In this document: positions 1 through 10,169 of the stretch, in pieces
Numbering within the stretch: position 1 is the first letter of the stretch
Layout of the letters: each line of letters opens with the position of its first letter
Source of the DNA: Geoalkalibacter sp.
Lineage (GTDB): Bacteria > Desulfobacterota > Desulfuromonadia > Desulfuromonadales > Geoalkalibacteraceae
Length of the DNA: 64,000 nucleotides
Assembly: GCF_030605225.1 (NCBI RefSeq)
Contig: NZ_JAUWAV010000015.1
Span: 1 to 64,000 of the forward strand
Direction: 5' to 3'
Position numbers and translations under genes: made by a program
The notes under the pieces: generated by a model
The model's database searches: none
Told to the model about the DNA's origin: nothing
Seen by the model: the letters and a program-made list of their open reading frames with translations, nothing else

Positions 1-1
1 T

Positions 2-1690
2 CCCATTACCCGCATCGAGGGCCATCTGCGCATCGAGGCGCAGATCGAGAACGGCCGCATCGTCAATGCCTGGAGCTCCTCCACCGCCTTTCGCGGCATC
101 GAGACCATCCTCAAGGGCCGCGACCCGCGCGACGCCCATCATTTCACCCAGCGCTTCTGCGGGGTCTGCACCACGGTGCATTCCATGGCCAGCATCCGCT
201 GCGTGGAAGATGCCCTCAAGATCCAGATTCCCGACAACGCGCGGCTGATCCGCAACCTGATCATGGCCTCGCAGAACGTGCAGGACCACATCATCCACTT
301 CTATCACCTGCACGCCCTCGACTGGGTGGACATCGTCAGCGCCCTCTCGGCCGATCCGGCGGCGACCTCCAAGCTCGCCCAGTCCATTTCCGATTATCCC
401 AAGTCGAGCACCGAGTATTTCCGCGGCATCCAGGAGCGGGTCAAGGCCTTTGTCGGCACCGGGCGCCTGGGGCCCTTCCAGAACGCCTATTGGGGGCACA
501 GCGCGTACAAGCTGCCGCCCGAGGCCAATCTCATGGCGGTGGCCCACTATCTGGAAGCCCTCGACCTTCAGCGCGAGATCATCAAGATCCACGCCATCCT
601 CGGTTCGAAGAATCCCCATCCCCAGACCTTCCTGGTGGGCGGCATGTCGATTCCCGTGGATCCCGACAGCCAGAACGCCCTCAACGCCGACCGCATCGCC
701 CAGCTGCGCCGCCTGTTCCGCCTGGCGCGCGCCTTCACCGAGCAGGTCTACATCCCCGATCTGCTCGCCGTGGCCTCCTTTTACACCGACTGGGCGGCCA
801 TCGGCGCCGGGGTGGGCAACTACCTGTGCTTCGGTGATTTCCCCACCGTCGCAGGGGGCGGGCCGGAGAGCTACTACTTTCCGCGCGGCATCATCATGAA
901 TCGCGACCTGAGCCAGGTGCTGCCCGTGGACCAGCAGAAGATCACCGAGTACGTCAGCCGCTCCTGGTACAGCTACGCGGGCGGCGACGAGCGCGGCTTG
1001 CACCCCTGGCAGGGCGAGACCACCCATCGCTACACCGGGCCCAAGCCGCCCTACGAGTGGCTCGACACCGACGCCAAGTACTCCTGGGTCAAGGCGCCGC
1101 GCTACGACGATCAGCCCATGGAGGTGGGCCCCCTGGCGCGGGTGCTGGTCGCCTACGCTTCGGGCCATCAGGATGTGCAGGCCGCCGCGCACTTCGTGCT
1201 GAACAAGCTCGGCGTGGGTCCCGAGGTGCTGTTCTCGACCCTGGGGCGCACCGCCGCGCGCGGCATCGAGACCCTGCTGCTCGCGCAGCAGGCCGAGGGC
1301 TGGCTCGATCAGCTGGCCGACAACATGGGGCGGGGCATCTACGAGGTGCACAACGGCGACAAATGGCATCCCTCAACCTGGCCGGCCGAAGCCCTGGGTT
1401 TTGGCTACCACGAGGCGCCGCGCGGCGCCCTGGGCCACTGGATCCGCATCGAGAAGGGGTCCATCGCCAACTACCAGGCGGTGGTGCCCTCGACCTGGAA
1501 CGCCGGGCCGCGCTGCGCCAACAACCTCATGGGCCCCTACGAGGCGGCGCTGATCGGCACGCCCATCGCCGACGAGGCCAAACCCCTGGAGATTCTGCGC
1601 ACCATCCACTCCTTTGATCCCTGCCTGGCCTGCGCGGTGCACGTGCTCGACGGCAAGGGCAACGAAATCGTGCGGGTCAAGGTGCTCTAG
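2..1690 (+). CDS. hyaB: NiFe hydrogenase large subunit, 5' end cut by window
   Basis: Catalytic subunit of a membrane-associated uptake NiFe hydrogenase, which splits H2 and feeds electrons to the small subunit and cytochrome b. The reading frame is already open at base 2 (PITRIEGH, a conserved N-terminal motif), so only a short N-terminus is missing; 562 residues are visible. Both nickel-binding motifs are present: RFCGVCTTVH near fragment residue 51 and DPCLACAVH near the C-terminus. The latter ends in Cys, not selenocysteine, so this is NiFe rather than NiFeSe. Fifteen residues follow the final His of the motif; in this family that tail is cut off by the maturation protease, encoded two genes downstream. 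The small subunit gene should lie just left of the window. Confidence 0.96.
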   Translation, partial: PITRIEGHLRIEAQIENGRIVNAWSSSTAFRGIETILKGRDPRDAHHFTQRFCGVCTTVHSMASIRCVEDALKIQIPDNARLIRNLIMASQNVQDHIIHFYHLHALDWVDIVSALSADPAATSKLAQSISDYPKSSTEYFRGIQERVKAFVGTGRLGPFQNAYWGHSAYKLPPEANLMAVAHYLEALDLQREIIKIHAILGSKNPHPQTFLVGGMSIPVDPDSQNALNADRIAQLRRLFRLARAFTEQVYIPDLLAVASFYTDWAAIGAGVGNYLCFGDFPTVAGGGPESYYFPRGIIMNRDLSQVLPVDQQKITEYVSRSWYSYAGGDERGLHPWQGETTHRYTGPKPPYEWLDTDAKYSWVKAPRYDDQPMEVGPLARVLVAYASGHQDVQAAAHFVLNKLGVGPEVLFSTLGRTAARGIETLLLAQQAEGWLDQLADNMGRGIYEVHNGDKWHPSTWPAEALGFGYHEAPRGALGHWIRIEKGSIANYQAVVPSTWNAGPRCANNLMGPYEAALIGTPIADEAKPLEILRTIHSFDPCLACAVHVLDGKGNEIVRVKVL

Positions 1691-1723
1691 GAGCGTCGAC
1701 ATTTCCGGTCTCGCGGAGGTTTT

Positions 1724-2374
1724 ATGCTCGAAATACGCTATGTGTGGGAATTTCCGGTGCGCCTGTGCCACTGGCTCAACGTGGTGAGCATCGTCGCGCT
1801 GTCCTTTACCGGCTTCTACATCGGCCATCCCTTCTTCAGCGCCGGCGCGGGCGCCTGGATCATGGGCTGGATGCGTTTTCTGCACTTCAGCTTCGCCTAT
1901 CTGTTCCTGATGAGCTTCATCATCCGCTGCATCTGGTTCGTGATCGGCAATCCCTACGGCTCCTGGCGCATGTTTCAGCCCTGGACGACCCAAAAAGGGC
2001 GGGCCAACGCCCTCAAGTTCTTTCGCTACTACACCTTCACCGGCAAGCAGATTCCCTACGAGGTCGGGCACAACGCCCTGGCCTGCACCGCCTACGCGGT
2101 GATCTTCGCCCTCTATCTGTTCCAGATCCTGAGCGGCTTCGCCCTCTACGGCATGTACGAGCCGGGCAGCTTCTGGAATGTGGCCCTGGGCTGGCTGCTG
2201 GTGTCCTTCGACGCCCAGTGGCTGCGTCTCGGCCATCATCTGGTGATGTGGCTGATCATCGGCTTTGTCATCAACCACGTCTACAGCGCCTGGCTGATGG
2301 ACGTCAAAGAGCTGAACGGCACGGTGAGCAGCATGTTCAGCGGCTACAAGTACATCAATCCCAAGGACCTGTGA
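1724..2374 (+). CDS. hyaC: Ni/Fe-hydrogenase b-type cytochrome subunit
   Basis: A 216-residue integral membrane diheme cytochrome b that anchors the hydrogenase and passes electrons to the quinone pool. It has about four hydrophobic segments. Candidate haem-ligand histidines sit in CHWLN near the N-terminus, in LHFSF, and in the HH and NHV positions of the last helix. The start has a clear CGGAGG ribosome site. It lies 33 bases after the large subunit, and its stop overlaps the start of the protease gene (TGATG), so the genes are co-transcribed and probably translationally coupled. Confidence 0.95.
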   Translation: MLEIRYVWEFPVRLCHWLNVVSIVALSFTGFYIGHPFFSAGAGAWIMGWMRFLHFSFAYLFLMSFIIRCIWFVIGNPYGSWRMFQPWTTQKGRANALKFFRYYTFTGKQIPYEVGHNALACTAYAVIFALYLFQILSGFALYGMYEPGSFWNVALGWLLVSFDAQWLRLGHHLVMWLIIGFVINHVYSAWLMDVKELNGTVSSMFSGYKYINPKDL

Positions 2375-2853
2375 TGGGCATTCTGGTGCTGGGCCTGGGC
2401 AACCTGCTCATGAGCGACGACGCCCTCGGCGGGCGGGTCATCGAGCACTTGCAGCAGGCCTATGTGTTTGACGAGGGTGTGGCGCTGCTCGACGGCGGCA
2501 CCCTGGGCCTGGATCTGCTGCCGCGCCTGGAGGGGATCGCGCGGCTGCTGCTGGTCGACGCGGTGGACATGCGGGCCAAGCCCGGCACCATCTTTCGCCT
2601 GGAGGGCGAGGAGGTGCCGCGCGCCTTCGCCAGCAAGCTCTCGGTGCACCAGATGGGGCTCAAGGATCTGCTGGCGGTGGCCGAGCTGCACGGCTACCTG
2701 CCCGGCGAGATCCTGCTCTGGGGCGTGCAGCCGCAGAGCATCGAGATGTGTCTGGAGATGACCAGGCCGGTGCGCGAGGCCCTGCCTCAGGTGGTGACGG
2801 GGATTCTCGAGGATCTGCGGCGCTGGGGGGTGGAATGGCGCAAGGCGGCCTGA
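2374..2853 (+). CDS. hyaD: Hydrogenase maturation protease
   Basis: A 159-residue endopeptidase of the HyaD/HybD family that removes the C-terminal extension of the large subunit after nickel insertion. It begins with the family motif GLGNxLxxDDALG. The conserved acidic residues and the HQMG motif that coordinate nickel in this family are present. The start overlaps the cytochrome b stop by one base and the stop overlaps the start of the next gene in the same way (TGATG at both junctions). Its presence matches the 15-residue cleavable tail of the large subunit. Confidence 0.94.
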   Translation: MGILVLGLGNLLMSDDALGGRVIEHLQQAYVFDEGVALLDGGTLGLDLLPRLEGIARLLLVDAVDMRAKPGTIFRLEGEEVPRAFASKLSVHQMGLKDLLAVAELHGYLPGEILLWGVQPQSIEMCLEMTRPVREALPQVVTGILEDLRRWGVEWRKAA

Positions 2854-3329
2854 TGGCGAAAATTCGCGGTTCCGCCCAACGTAGGGGCGACCCGGCGGGT
2901 CGCCCTGGGCGAGGCAGCGCCTCGCCCCTACGGGTTTGTGTGGTGCTATTGCCGATCTTGCTCCTCGCCGCCTGCAGCGAGCGCCCGCCCGCCCATCCCG
3001 AGCGCAAGCCGCCGCGCGGTTTTCTCGAGGAGCCCGCCAACCGCGCCGCCGGCGCCGAGCTGTTCCGGCAGAAATGCGCTTCCTGCCATGGCGCACCCGC
3101 CGAAGGGCGCAGCGGCCGCGCCGATTTTTTCCAGCCGCCGGCCATGGATTTTACCGCCGCGAAATACCGCACCCTGGATCCCGCTTATCTCTACTGGCGC
3201 ATCGAAACGGGCAAGAACATCGATTTCTATCGGGCGCGCGGCTCGGTGATGCCCGCCTGGGGTCCGCACCTGAGCGAGGAGCAGATCTGGCAGCTGGTGG
3301 CCTACCTGCGCAGCCGCGCCGGCGGCTGA
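2853..3329 (+). CDS. c-type cytochrome lipoprotein of the hydrogenase operon
   Basis: A 158-residue monohaem cytochrome c. A CASCH haem site is followed by a distal methionine in SVMPAWG and a helix ending in LVAYLRS, typical of small cytochrome c domains. A lipobox LAAC suggests an exported lipoprotein. The ATG at 2853 overlaps the protease stop and is the likely native start. The first 27 residues include a stretch encoded by an in-frame palindromic repeat (2881-2931), giving an unusually long arginine-rich n-region. An alternative GTG start at 2940 would skip it but would leave no positive charge before the signal core. It probably carries electrons to or from the hydrogenase; partner unknown. 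Confidence 0.85.
   Translation: MAKIRGSAQRRGDPAGRPGRGSASPLRVCVVLLPILLLAACSERPPAHPERKPPRGFLEEPANRAAGAELFRQKCASCHGAPAEGRSGRADFFQPPAMDFTAAKYRTLDPAYLYWRIETGKNIDFYRARGSVMPAWGPHLSEEQIWQLVAYLRSRAGG
2881..2931. repeat. GTAGGGGCG-type palindromic repeat inside the cytochrome c leader
   Basis: A 51-base element starting GTAGGGGCG and ending CGCCCCTAC, with two nested inverted repeats (ACCCGGCGGGT and GGCGAGGC..GCCTCGCC). It is exactly 17 codons long, so it keeps the reading frame of the overlapping cytochrome gene. Same family as the copies at 21469, 30061, 32122, 40735 and 55953. Confidence 0.85.
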
Positions 3330-3348
3330 GGGTTTTTGTGACGGACAA

Positions 3349-3390
3349 AACAAAGCGGGGCGGCCCCTGGGAGAGCCGCCCCGCTTTGTT
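3349..3390. terminator. Bidirectional terminator between cytochrome c and pckG
   Basis: A perfect 16-bp stem (3349-3364 with 3375-3390) around a 10-base loop, GC-rich in the middle with AACAAA and TTTGTT at its ends. It lies between convergent genes and could stop transcription from both sides. Confidence 0.85.
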
Positions 3391-3410
3391 TGTTCCGGTC
3401 TGGTGGCTGG

Positions 3411-5264
3411 TTATTCGTTCCAGCCCTCGGGATGCACGTCGCCGATCTGCTCCCAGTGCTCCGGCGAGCGCCACAGGCTTGAAGTGATCAGCTCCTTGAT
3501 GTGCAAAAACTCCTTGGGCATGCGGTCGAAGAGCTTCATGAACAGCTCCTCGTGGGCCACCAGTTCCTCTTTCCACTGATCGCGGTCCACGGCCATCATC
3601 TCGTGGAACTTCTCGCGGCTGATGTCGAGGCCCTCCCAGTCGATGTCCTGATAGCGCGGCATCCAACCGAGGGGGCTTTCCACTGCGCCGGTGCGGCCGG
3701 TGACGCGCTCGACGATCCACTTGAGCACGCGCATGTTCTCGCCGTAGCCCGGCCAGACGAACTTGCCGTTGGCATCCTTTTGGAACCAGTTGACGCTGAA
3801 GATGCGCGGCGGCCGGGCGATGGCGCGGCCGAACTGCAGCCAGTGGCTGAAGTAGTCGGCCATGTGGTAGCCGCAGAAGGGCAGCATGGCGAAGGGGTCG
3901 CGGCGCACGTTGCCGGTGGCGCCGACGGCCGCGGCGGTGGTTTCCGAGCCCATGGTGGCGGCCAGATAGACGCCGTAGCTCCAGTTGAAGGACTGGTAGA
4001 CCAGCGGGATGGTGTTCTTGCGCCGGCCGCCGAAGATGAAGGCGGAAATGGGCACGCCCTTGGGATTTTCCCAGTCGGGGTCGATGGAGGGGCACTGGGA
4101 GGCCGGCGAGGTGAAACGCGCGTTGGGGTGCGCGGCGGGCCGGCCGCAGCCGGGCGTCCACTCCTTGCCCTGCCAGTCGATGAGTTTCGCCGGCGGTTCG
4201 TCGGTCATGCCCTCCCACCAGACATCGCCGTCCTCGGTGAGGGCGACGTTGGTGAAGATGGTGTTGGCGGCGCAGGAGGCCATGGCGTTGGGATTGGTCT
4301 GGACGTTGGTGCCCGGCGCCACGCCGAAGTAGCCGTACTCGGGGTTGATGGCGTAGATCTTGCCGTCGGCGGCGGGCTTGATCCAGGCGATGTCGTCGCC
4401 GATGGTGGTCACCTTCCAGCCCTTGTCGGCAAAGCCCTTGGGCGGAATGAGCATGGCGAAGTTGGTCTTGCCGCAGGCGCTCGGGAAGGCGGCGCCGACG
4501 TAGGTTTTCTCGCCGTCGGGCGACTCGACGCCGAGGATCAGCATGTGCTCGGCCAGCCAGCCCTCGTCCTTGCCGATCTTGGAGGCGATGCGCAGGGCCA
4601 GGCACTTCTTGCCGAGCAGGGCGTTGCCGCCGTAGCCCGAGCCGAAGGACCAGATGGAGCGCTCCTCGGGGAAGTGCACGATGTATTTTTCCGGGTTGCA
4701 CGGCCAGGGGCTGTCCTTCTGCCCGGGCTCAAGGGGCGCGCCCACCGAGTGCATGCAGGGGATGAAGTCGCCGTTGCCCAGCACGTCGAGCACCGCCTTG
4801 CCCATGCGCGCCATGATGCGCATGTTGATGGCCACGTAGGGCGAATCGGAGATTTCCACGCCGATCTTGGCGATGGGCGAACCCAGGGGTCCCATGCTGA
4901 AGGGGATGACGTACATGGTGCGCCCCCTCATGCAGCCCTTGAACAGCCCCTGGAGCTTCTCCTTCATCTCCTTGGGGTTCATCCAGTTGTTGGTCGGGCC
5001 GGCGTCGTTCTTGGAGATGCTGCAGATGAAGGTGCGGTCCTCGACGCGCGCCACGTCGATGGGATCCGACCAGGCGAGATAGCTGTTGGGGCGCTTTTCC
5101 GGATTGAGCTTGCGAAAGGTGCCGGCCTGGACCAGCAGTTCGCAGAGATTGTCGTATTCTTCCTGCGAGCCGTCGCACCAGTAAATTTTTTCGGGCTCGC
5201 ACAGGGCGGTCATTTCCTCCACCCATTTCAGCAGTTTGTCGTTTCTGGGAACCTCGTAGCTCAT
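3411..5264 (-). CDS. pckG: Phosphoenolpyruvate carboxykinase (GTP)
   Basis: A 617-residue GTP-dependent PEPCK that interconverts oxaloacetate and PEP using GTP. The family P-loop with its reactive cysteine (FPSACGKTN) is near residue 264. Other family features visible are HSVGAPL, the GNALLGKK segment and the C-terminal nucleotide-binding region with SPLGWMP. The length is normal. The start at 5264 is chosen because GGAGGAGG lies 8 bases upstream; an earlier in-frame ATG would itself contain that site. It is divergent from an ATP-dependent PEPCK (pckA), so this genome has both non-homologous-substrate forms side by side. Confidence 0.96.
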   Translation of the reverse strand: MSYEVPRNDKLLKWVEEMTALCEPEKIYWCDGSQEEYDNLCELLVQAGTFRKLNPEKRPNSYLAWSDPIDVARVEDRTFICSISKNDAGPTNNWMNPKEMKEKLQGLFKGCMRGRTMYVIPFSMGPLGSPIAKIGVEISDSPYVAINMRIMARMGKAVLDVLGNGDFIPCMHSVGAPLEPGQKDSPWPCNPEKYIVHFPEERSIWSFGSGYGGNALLGKKCLALRIASKIGKDEGWLAEHMLILGVESPDGEKTYVGAAFPSACGKTNFAMLIPPKGFADKGWKVTTIGDDIAWIKPAADGKIYAINPEYGYFGVAPGTNVQTNPNAMASCAANTIFTNVALTEDGDVWWEGMTDEPPAKLIDWQGKEWTPGCGRPAAHPNARFTSPASQCPSIDPDWENPKGVPISAFIFGGRRKNTIPLVYQSFNWSYGVYLAATMGSETTAAAVGATGNVRRDPFAMLPFCGYHMADYFSHWLQFGRAIARPPRIFSVNWFQKDANGKFVWPGYGENMRVLKWIVERVTGRTGAVESPLGWMPRYQDIDWEGLDISREKFHEMMAVDRDQWKEELVAHEELFMKLFDRMPKEFLHIKELITSSLWRSPEHWEQIGDVHPEGWNE

Positions 5265-5648
5265 GCCGTTGGCCTCCTCCATGGTTAGGGTCGCTTTCGC
5301 CGGGGGTGCATCGTGCAAGGGTTGAAATAGTCCGCGTCCAGGCGCGTCGCGCGGCAGGACGCCGATCATGGTGTCGAACGGGGTGAAGCCATCGGTTCAA
5401 TTAAAAATTTAACTATACAATAAAAAATCTTCGTTTTAAAGCGCAAAGGGCGGATGCGCCGCAGTTTTCATCTATCCCTGATTTCCTTATTTTTCCTGTA
5501 TTTGTCTGCGTAACTCCGTGTCGGGTTCAAGCCCGCCGGGGGGGCATTCGGACGGATGATTTTTTCTTTTTTATTTTGAATAAATTTGCTAAAGGAAGGC
5601 TTGCCGCCGGGCGGCGGGGCGTGAATCTCTCTCAGGCAAGGGTGACTT
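5265..5648. other. Divergent intergenic region between pckG and pckA
   Basis: A 384-base gene-free stretch holding the promoters of both carboxykinase genes. It is AT-rich around 5398-5435 (TTAAAAATTTAA palindrome, TATACAATAAAA) and again at 5560-5592 (T-rich, then AATAAATTTGC). This contrasts strongly with the GC-rich surroundings and probably marks promoter or regulator binding. No convincing paired -35/-10 boxes or known riboswitch were recognised. Confidence 0.5.
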
Positions 5649-7223
<1,575 letters not shown>

Positions 7224-7250
7224 ACTGCGCGTGGAGCGTTGATAAAGCAC

Positions 7251-7290
7251 CCGGGGGACGGCTTGTCAGTGGGCCGTCCCCCGGCGTTTT
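7251..7290 (+). terminator. Rho-independent terminator after pckA
   Basis: A perfect 12-bp stem CCGGGGGACGGC (7251-7262) with its complement (7273-7284), a 10-base loop, then CGTTTT. It lies 28 bases after the pckA stop codon. Confidence 0.88.
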
Positions 7291-7321
7291 GGGGCCGCGA
7301 TCGGCTGGTGGCCCTGAATGA

Positions 7322-7351
7322 TTTACAAAGTGTACGCCATTAGGGTATAGT
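7322..7351 (+). promoter_or_regulatory. Sigma70-type promoter of the toxin-antitoxin pair
   Basis: TTTACA (7322-7327), an 18-base spacer and TATAGT (7346-7351). The -10 box ends only 4 bases before the toxin ATG at 7356, so the transcript should begin at or just inside the coding region. There is no ribosome site before the ATG. Confidence 0.5.
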
Positions 7352-7355
7352 TTTT

Positions 7356-7673
7356 ATGGTGTTTGTCGAATCCAGCATCTTTCGCAGGTATGCGGCGGAT
7401 TACCTCGCCGAGGATGAATTGCGCGGACTTCAGTTGTTTCTTGCAGAACATCCCGGCGCCGGAACCCTTGTCAAAGGAAGCGGCGGTCTGCGAAAGCTCC
7501 GTTGGAGCGCCGCCGGCAAAGGGAAAAGGGGAGGGCTGAGACTCATTTATTACTGGCAGGTGCAAGAGGATCAGATTTACCTGCTGACCCTCTACGCGAA
7601 AAATGAGGTTTCAGATTTGCGCCCGGCGGAAATCGCGGCGCTCAGAAAAATGGTGGAGGCTTGGAGCCGATGA
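7356..7673 (+). CDS. RelE/HigB-family toxin of a type II toxin-antitoxin pair
   Basis: A 105-residue basic protein of the RelE/HigB superfamily, whose members act as ribosome-dependent mRNA endonucleases. The core pattern is visible: LRKLRW, then a basic GKGKRGGLRLIYYW, then IYLLTLYAKNE. The partner gene follows with a 4-base overlap (ATGA), toxin first, as in higBA-type loci. No Shine-Dalgarno sequence precedes the ATG, and the promoter sits almost on top of it. A GTG one codon later could be the true leaderless start. No mobile element is adjacent. Confidence 0.9.
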   Translation: MVFVESSIFRRYAADYLAEDELRGLQLFLAEHPGAGTLVKGSGGLRKLRWSAAGKGKRGGLRLIYYWQVQEDQIYLLTLYAKNEVSDLRPAEIAALRKMVEAWSR

Positions 7674-7990
7674 AAAAACGCAATCTTTTTGAAGAGCTTT
7701 CCGCGGCCATCGCAGAGGTTGAGCAGCACAAGGCCGGCAAGATTACCCTGAGGCACTATGAAGTCAAGGAACCCGCGCTGCCGGCGGTAACGCCCGCCCT
7801 GATTCGCGAAACCCGCGAGAGTCTCAACCTCTCACGCGCCGTCTTTGCCCGCGAACTGCATATTTCGCCGCGCACCCTGGAAAAATGGGAGCAAGGCCGC
7901 GCCAAGCCAAACGATCAGGCCGCGGCGCTTATCCTGTTGGTGAAAAAATATCCCGACACCCTGCAAAGGCTGAAAAGCCTGGCCGCCTGA
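7670..7990 (+). CDS. HigA-type antitoxin with XRE-like helix-turn-helix
   Basis: A 106-residue antitoxin. The N-terminal half (FEELSAAIAEVEQHKAGKITL) probably wraps the toxin. The C-terminal half is a helix-turn-helix of the HigA/MqsA type (RETRESLNLSRAVFARELH, then SPRTLEKWEQGRAKP), used to repress the operon promoter. The ATG at 7670 overlaps the toxin stop. A TTG at 7661 is in frame, but GGAGG at 7655 fits the ATG better. Confidence 0.9.
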   Translation: MKKRNLFEELSAAIAEVEQHKAGKITLRHYEVKEPALPAVTPALIRETRESLNLSRAVFARELHISPRTLEKWEQGRAKPNDQAAALILLVKKYPDTLQRLKSLAA

Positions 7991-8018
7991 GTCTCCTCGT
8001 CATTATTCCTGAATCTTC

Positions 8019-9356
8019 CTAATTTTGTTGGTCTTTCCCCACCCCGGGCAAAAGCGTCAAGCCCTTTACCCGTTCGAGAAAGCCGTTGCGCCGCACATCC
8101 CGGCGCTCCTCGCCGGGGTGCAGGCTGGTGACCGCGAGCCGGCCCACCAGGGCACGTCCCTCGCGACCGCGCCAGTCATGAGTGCGCGCTGCCCAGAGAT
8201 TGTGCAGAAGCAGGGGTTCGCCGCTATGCGGATCGGGGCCGAGATAGAGGGCGGTGTGCCCCTGAAGCCAGACCAGGGTGTAGAAGGGGAGTCCCTCGCG
8301 CAGCAGGCGTTCGCGTTTTTCGGCGGGGGAAAGGCCGTCCAGGTCGATGAAGGTGCCGGCCTTGGCCTGGGCGCTGGAATTGCGCGGTAGCCAGACGCCG
8401 AAGGGGGTGAACAGATCATGGAGGAACGCCGAGCAGTCGCGATTTTCGTAAAGCCCGCCCCAGCCGTAAAGCTGGCCCGCCATGGCGTCGGCGACTTTAG
8501 CGATGGTCTCCGGGAGCAGGGGCAGGGGCTTGGCGGCGGCCTCCTGGGCGGAAACCAGGGCGGTGCGAATCCGCGCCCGGCCGTCGGCGTCGCGCACCGG
8601 CACCAGCAGGCGCAATCCCTCCGGCCCTTGGTCGGCTAGGGGAAAGAGCGCGCCGATGTGGCTTTGCACGAGAAAGCCCCCTTGAGCGTCGTGGAGGCTC
8701 AGATCGTCGCGCAGCAGCGCCGCGAAGCGGCCGGTTTGATAGTCCCGGCGGAAATCCTCGTCGGCCCAGGCCAGATCCAGGGCCGGCAGCCAGCCCGAGG
8801 CCAATCCCGCTTCCGCGAAAAACCAGGCGCCGTCGGCCGAGACATGGGTGACGAAGAGGGGCGTGCCCGCCCAAAGGGCGGAATTCTGGAAGTAATCGAA
8901 GGGATAGCCTTCGCCGGGCCGGCGCGGGTCGAGGAAGAACGGACGCTGGGTGGGAAAGACCCGCAGGCTGGTGTTGCGCACGCTGATGGCCGGGCGCGCG
9001 AGGCTGGGATAGGCCTCGCGGTTGAGGCTCGCGACCAGGTGCGCCCAGCGCTGGGTGTCCAGGGGCTGAAGATTTTCCGCGTAGCCCTGCCGGCCGCCGT
9101 AGGAGGCCAGGCCCCAGAAGGCCTGGGCCGCGGCCAGGCTGGCGCGCTCTTGTCGCCAGGGCGCGAAGAAGCGGCGGTTGAAGTCCTCGTCGAGTCCCTG
9201 TTGGACGGCGGCGGATACAAGACGGGGCGGGGATCCGGCAGGGTCCAGATAAGCCGCGGCCACCTGGGAATAGCGTTCGAGGTCCGCGATTCTATCGGGC
9301 CTTGGGGCGCAGGCGGCCGCCAGCAGGATGGTCAGGGCAAGAAACAGGCAACGCAC
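8019..9356 (-). CDS. SH3/NlpC-P60 cell-wall hydrolase lipoprotein
   Basis: A 445-residue exported lipoprotein: the signal MRCLFLALTILLAAAC starts at a GTG. An N-terminal clip segment is followed by SH3-like regions (about residues 120-280). A C-terminal NlpC/P60 peptidase domain has the nucleophile in DCSAF near Cys308 and the catalytic His in GHTALYLG. This layout matches the group with an NlpC/P60-stabilising N-terminal region plus SH3b1, related to gamma-D-glutamyl-diamino acid peptidases. It likely trims peptidoglycan stem peptides in the periplasm. The frame stays open upstream, but the signal peptide fixes the start. Confidence 0.9.
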   Translation of the reverse strand: MRCLFLALTILLAAACAPRPDRIADLERYSQVAAAYLDPAGSPPRLVSAAVQQGLDEDFNRRFFAPWRQERASLAAAQAFWGLASYGGRQGYAENLQPLDTQRWAHLVASLNREAYPSLARPAISVRNTSLRVFPTQRPFFLDPRRPGEGYPFDYFQNSALWAGTPLFVTHVSADGAWFFAEAGLASGWLPALDLAWADEDFRRDYQTGRFAALLRDDLSLHDAQGGFLVQSHIGALFPLADQGPEGLRLLVPVRDADGRARIRTALVSAQEAAAKPLPLLPETIAKVADAMAGQLYGWGGLYENRDCSAFLHDLFTPFGVWLPRNSSAQAKAGTFIDLDGLSPAEKRERLLREGLPFYTLVWLQGHTALYLGPDPHSGEPLLLHNLWAARTHDWRGREGRALVGRLAVTSLHPGEERRDVRRNGFLERVKGLTLLPGVGKDQQN

Positions 9357-9589
9357 GGCAAAGGCTCCCGTCGAGGTCCAGGTGAAACTGTCGTCCCAGC
9401 TTAGCAGAACCCAGGCCGAGGCGCGAACAATTCCAGCGGAATGCCCACGGCGCTTTGGGCCGGGGCGCGGTCCAGGGCGTCGCCGCTCTTGACGGGCGTC
9501 GGAAGAAAAGGGACGATGAACTCGCCCAGCTCTGTCTGGGGTGTGGAGCCAAGCCGCCGAGATATCCGCCACCAAGGACATGCCGACCC

Positions 9590-10162
9590 ATGAACGAAGA
9601 TGCCGTCAAATGGAATGAGCGCTGGCAGGAGCGCGCCCAGGACCCCTGGCAGCCCGATCCCTGGCTGCTGCGCATCCGGCCGCTGCTGCCCGTCGGGCCG
9701 CTGCTGGACTTGGCCTGCGGGCGCGGGCGCAACGCCCTTTATCTGGCCGAGCAGGGCTTTGCCGTGACCGCCCTGGATCTGGCCGAGGAGGGGCTCAGGC
9801 AATTGCGCGCCGAGGCACGGCGGCGCGGCTTGGACCTCGACGTGCGCCGCTGCGATCTGGAGACCCTGCCCGAGCTGGGACGCGAGCGCTATGCGGTGGT
9901 GCTCGACTTTTTTTATCTGCAGCGCTCCCTGCTGCCGGCGCTGCGCGACGCGGTGGCTCCCGGCGGAGTGGCGGTGCTGCGCACCTTCAGCCGCGCCGGC
10001 GATTTCCCCGGCGAGGCGCCCAATGCCGATTTCGTGCTTGAGGTGGGTGAGCTGCCGCGCCTCTTTGTCGGTTGGCAGGTGCTGCTCCACGAGGAAGGCC
10101 TCGAACCTTCCAGCAAGGGCGGCAGCCTAGCGGGCATCGTCGCGCGCAAGCCCTTGGCCTGA
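9590..10162 (+). CDS. SAM-dependent methyltransferase (TehB-like)
   Basis: A 190-residue class I methyltransferase. The SAM-binding motif I, LLDLACGRGRNALYLAEQG, is near residue 40, with motif II VTALDLAE after it and the acidic VVLDFFYLQRS motif near residue 105. It resembles TehB/UbiE-type small methyltransferases; the substrate cannot be told from sequence. The start at 9590 begins MNEDAVKWNERW, typical of the family (W..RW before motif I). It lies 7 bases upstream of the NRDE gene and is probably co-transcribed with it. Confidence 0.88.
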   Translation: MNEDAVKWNERWQERAQDPWQPDPWLLRIRPLLPVGPLLDLACGRGRNALYLAEQGFAVTALDLAEEGLRQLRAEARRRGLDLDVRRCDLETLPELGRERYAVVLDFFYLQRSLLPALRDAVAPGGVAVLRTFSRAGDFPGEAPNADFVLEVGELPRLFVGWQVLLHEEGLEPSSKGGSLAGIVARKPLA

Positions 10163-10169
10163 GCGGATT

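Noticed and set aside
1600-1690. Selenocysteine form of the hydrogenase large subunit
   Set aside because: The C-terminal motif reads DPCLAC with TGC codons and no in-frame TGA.
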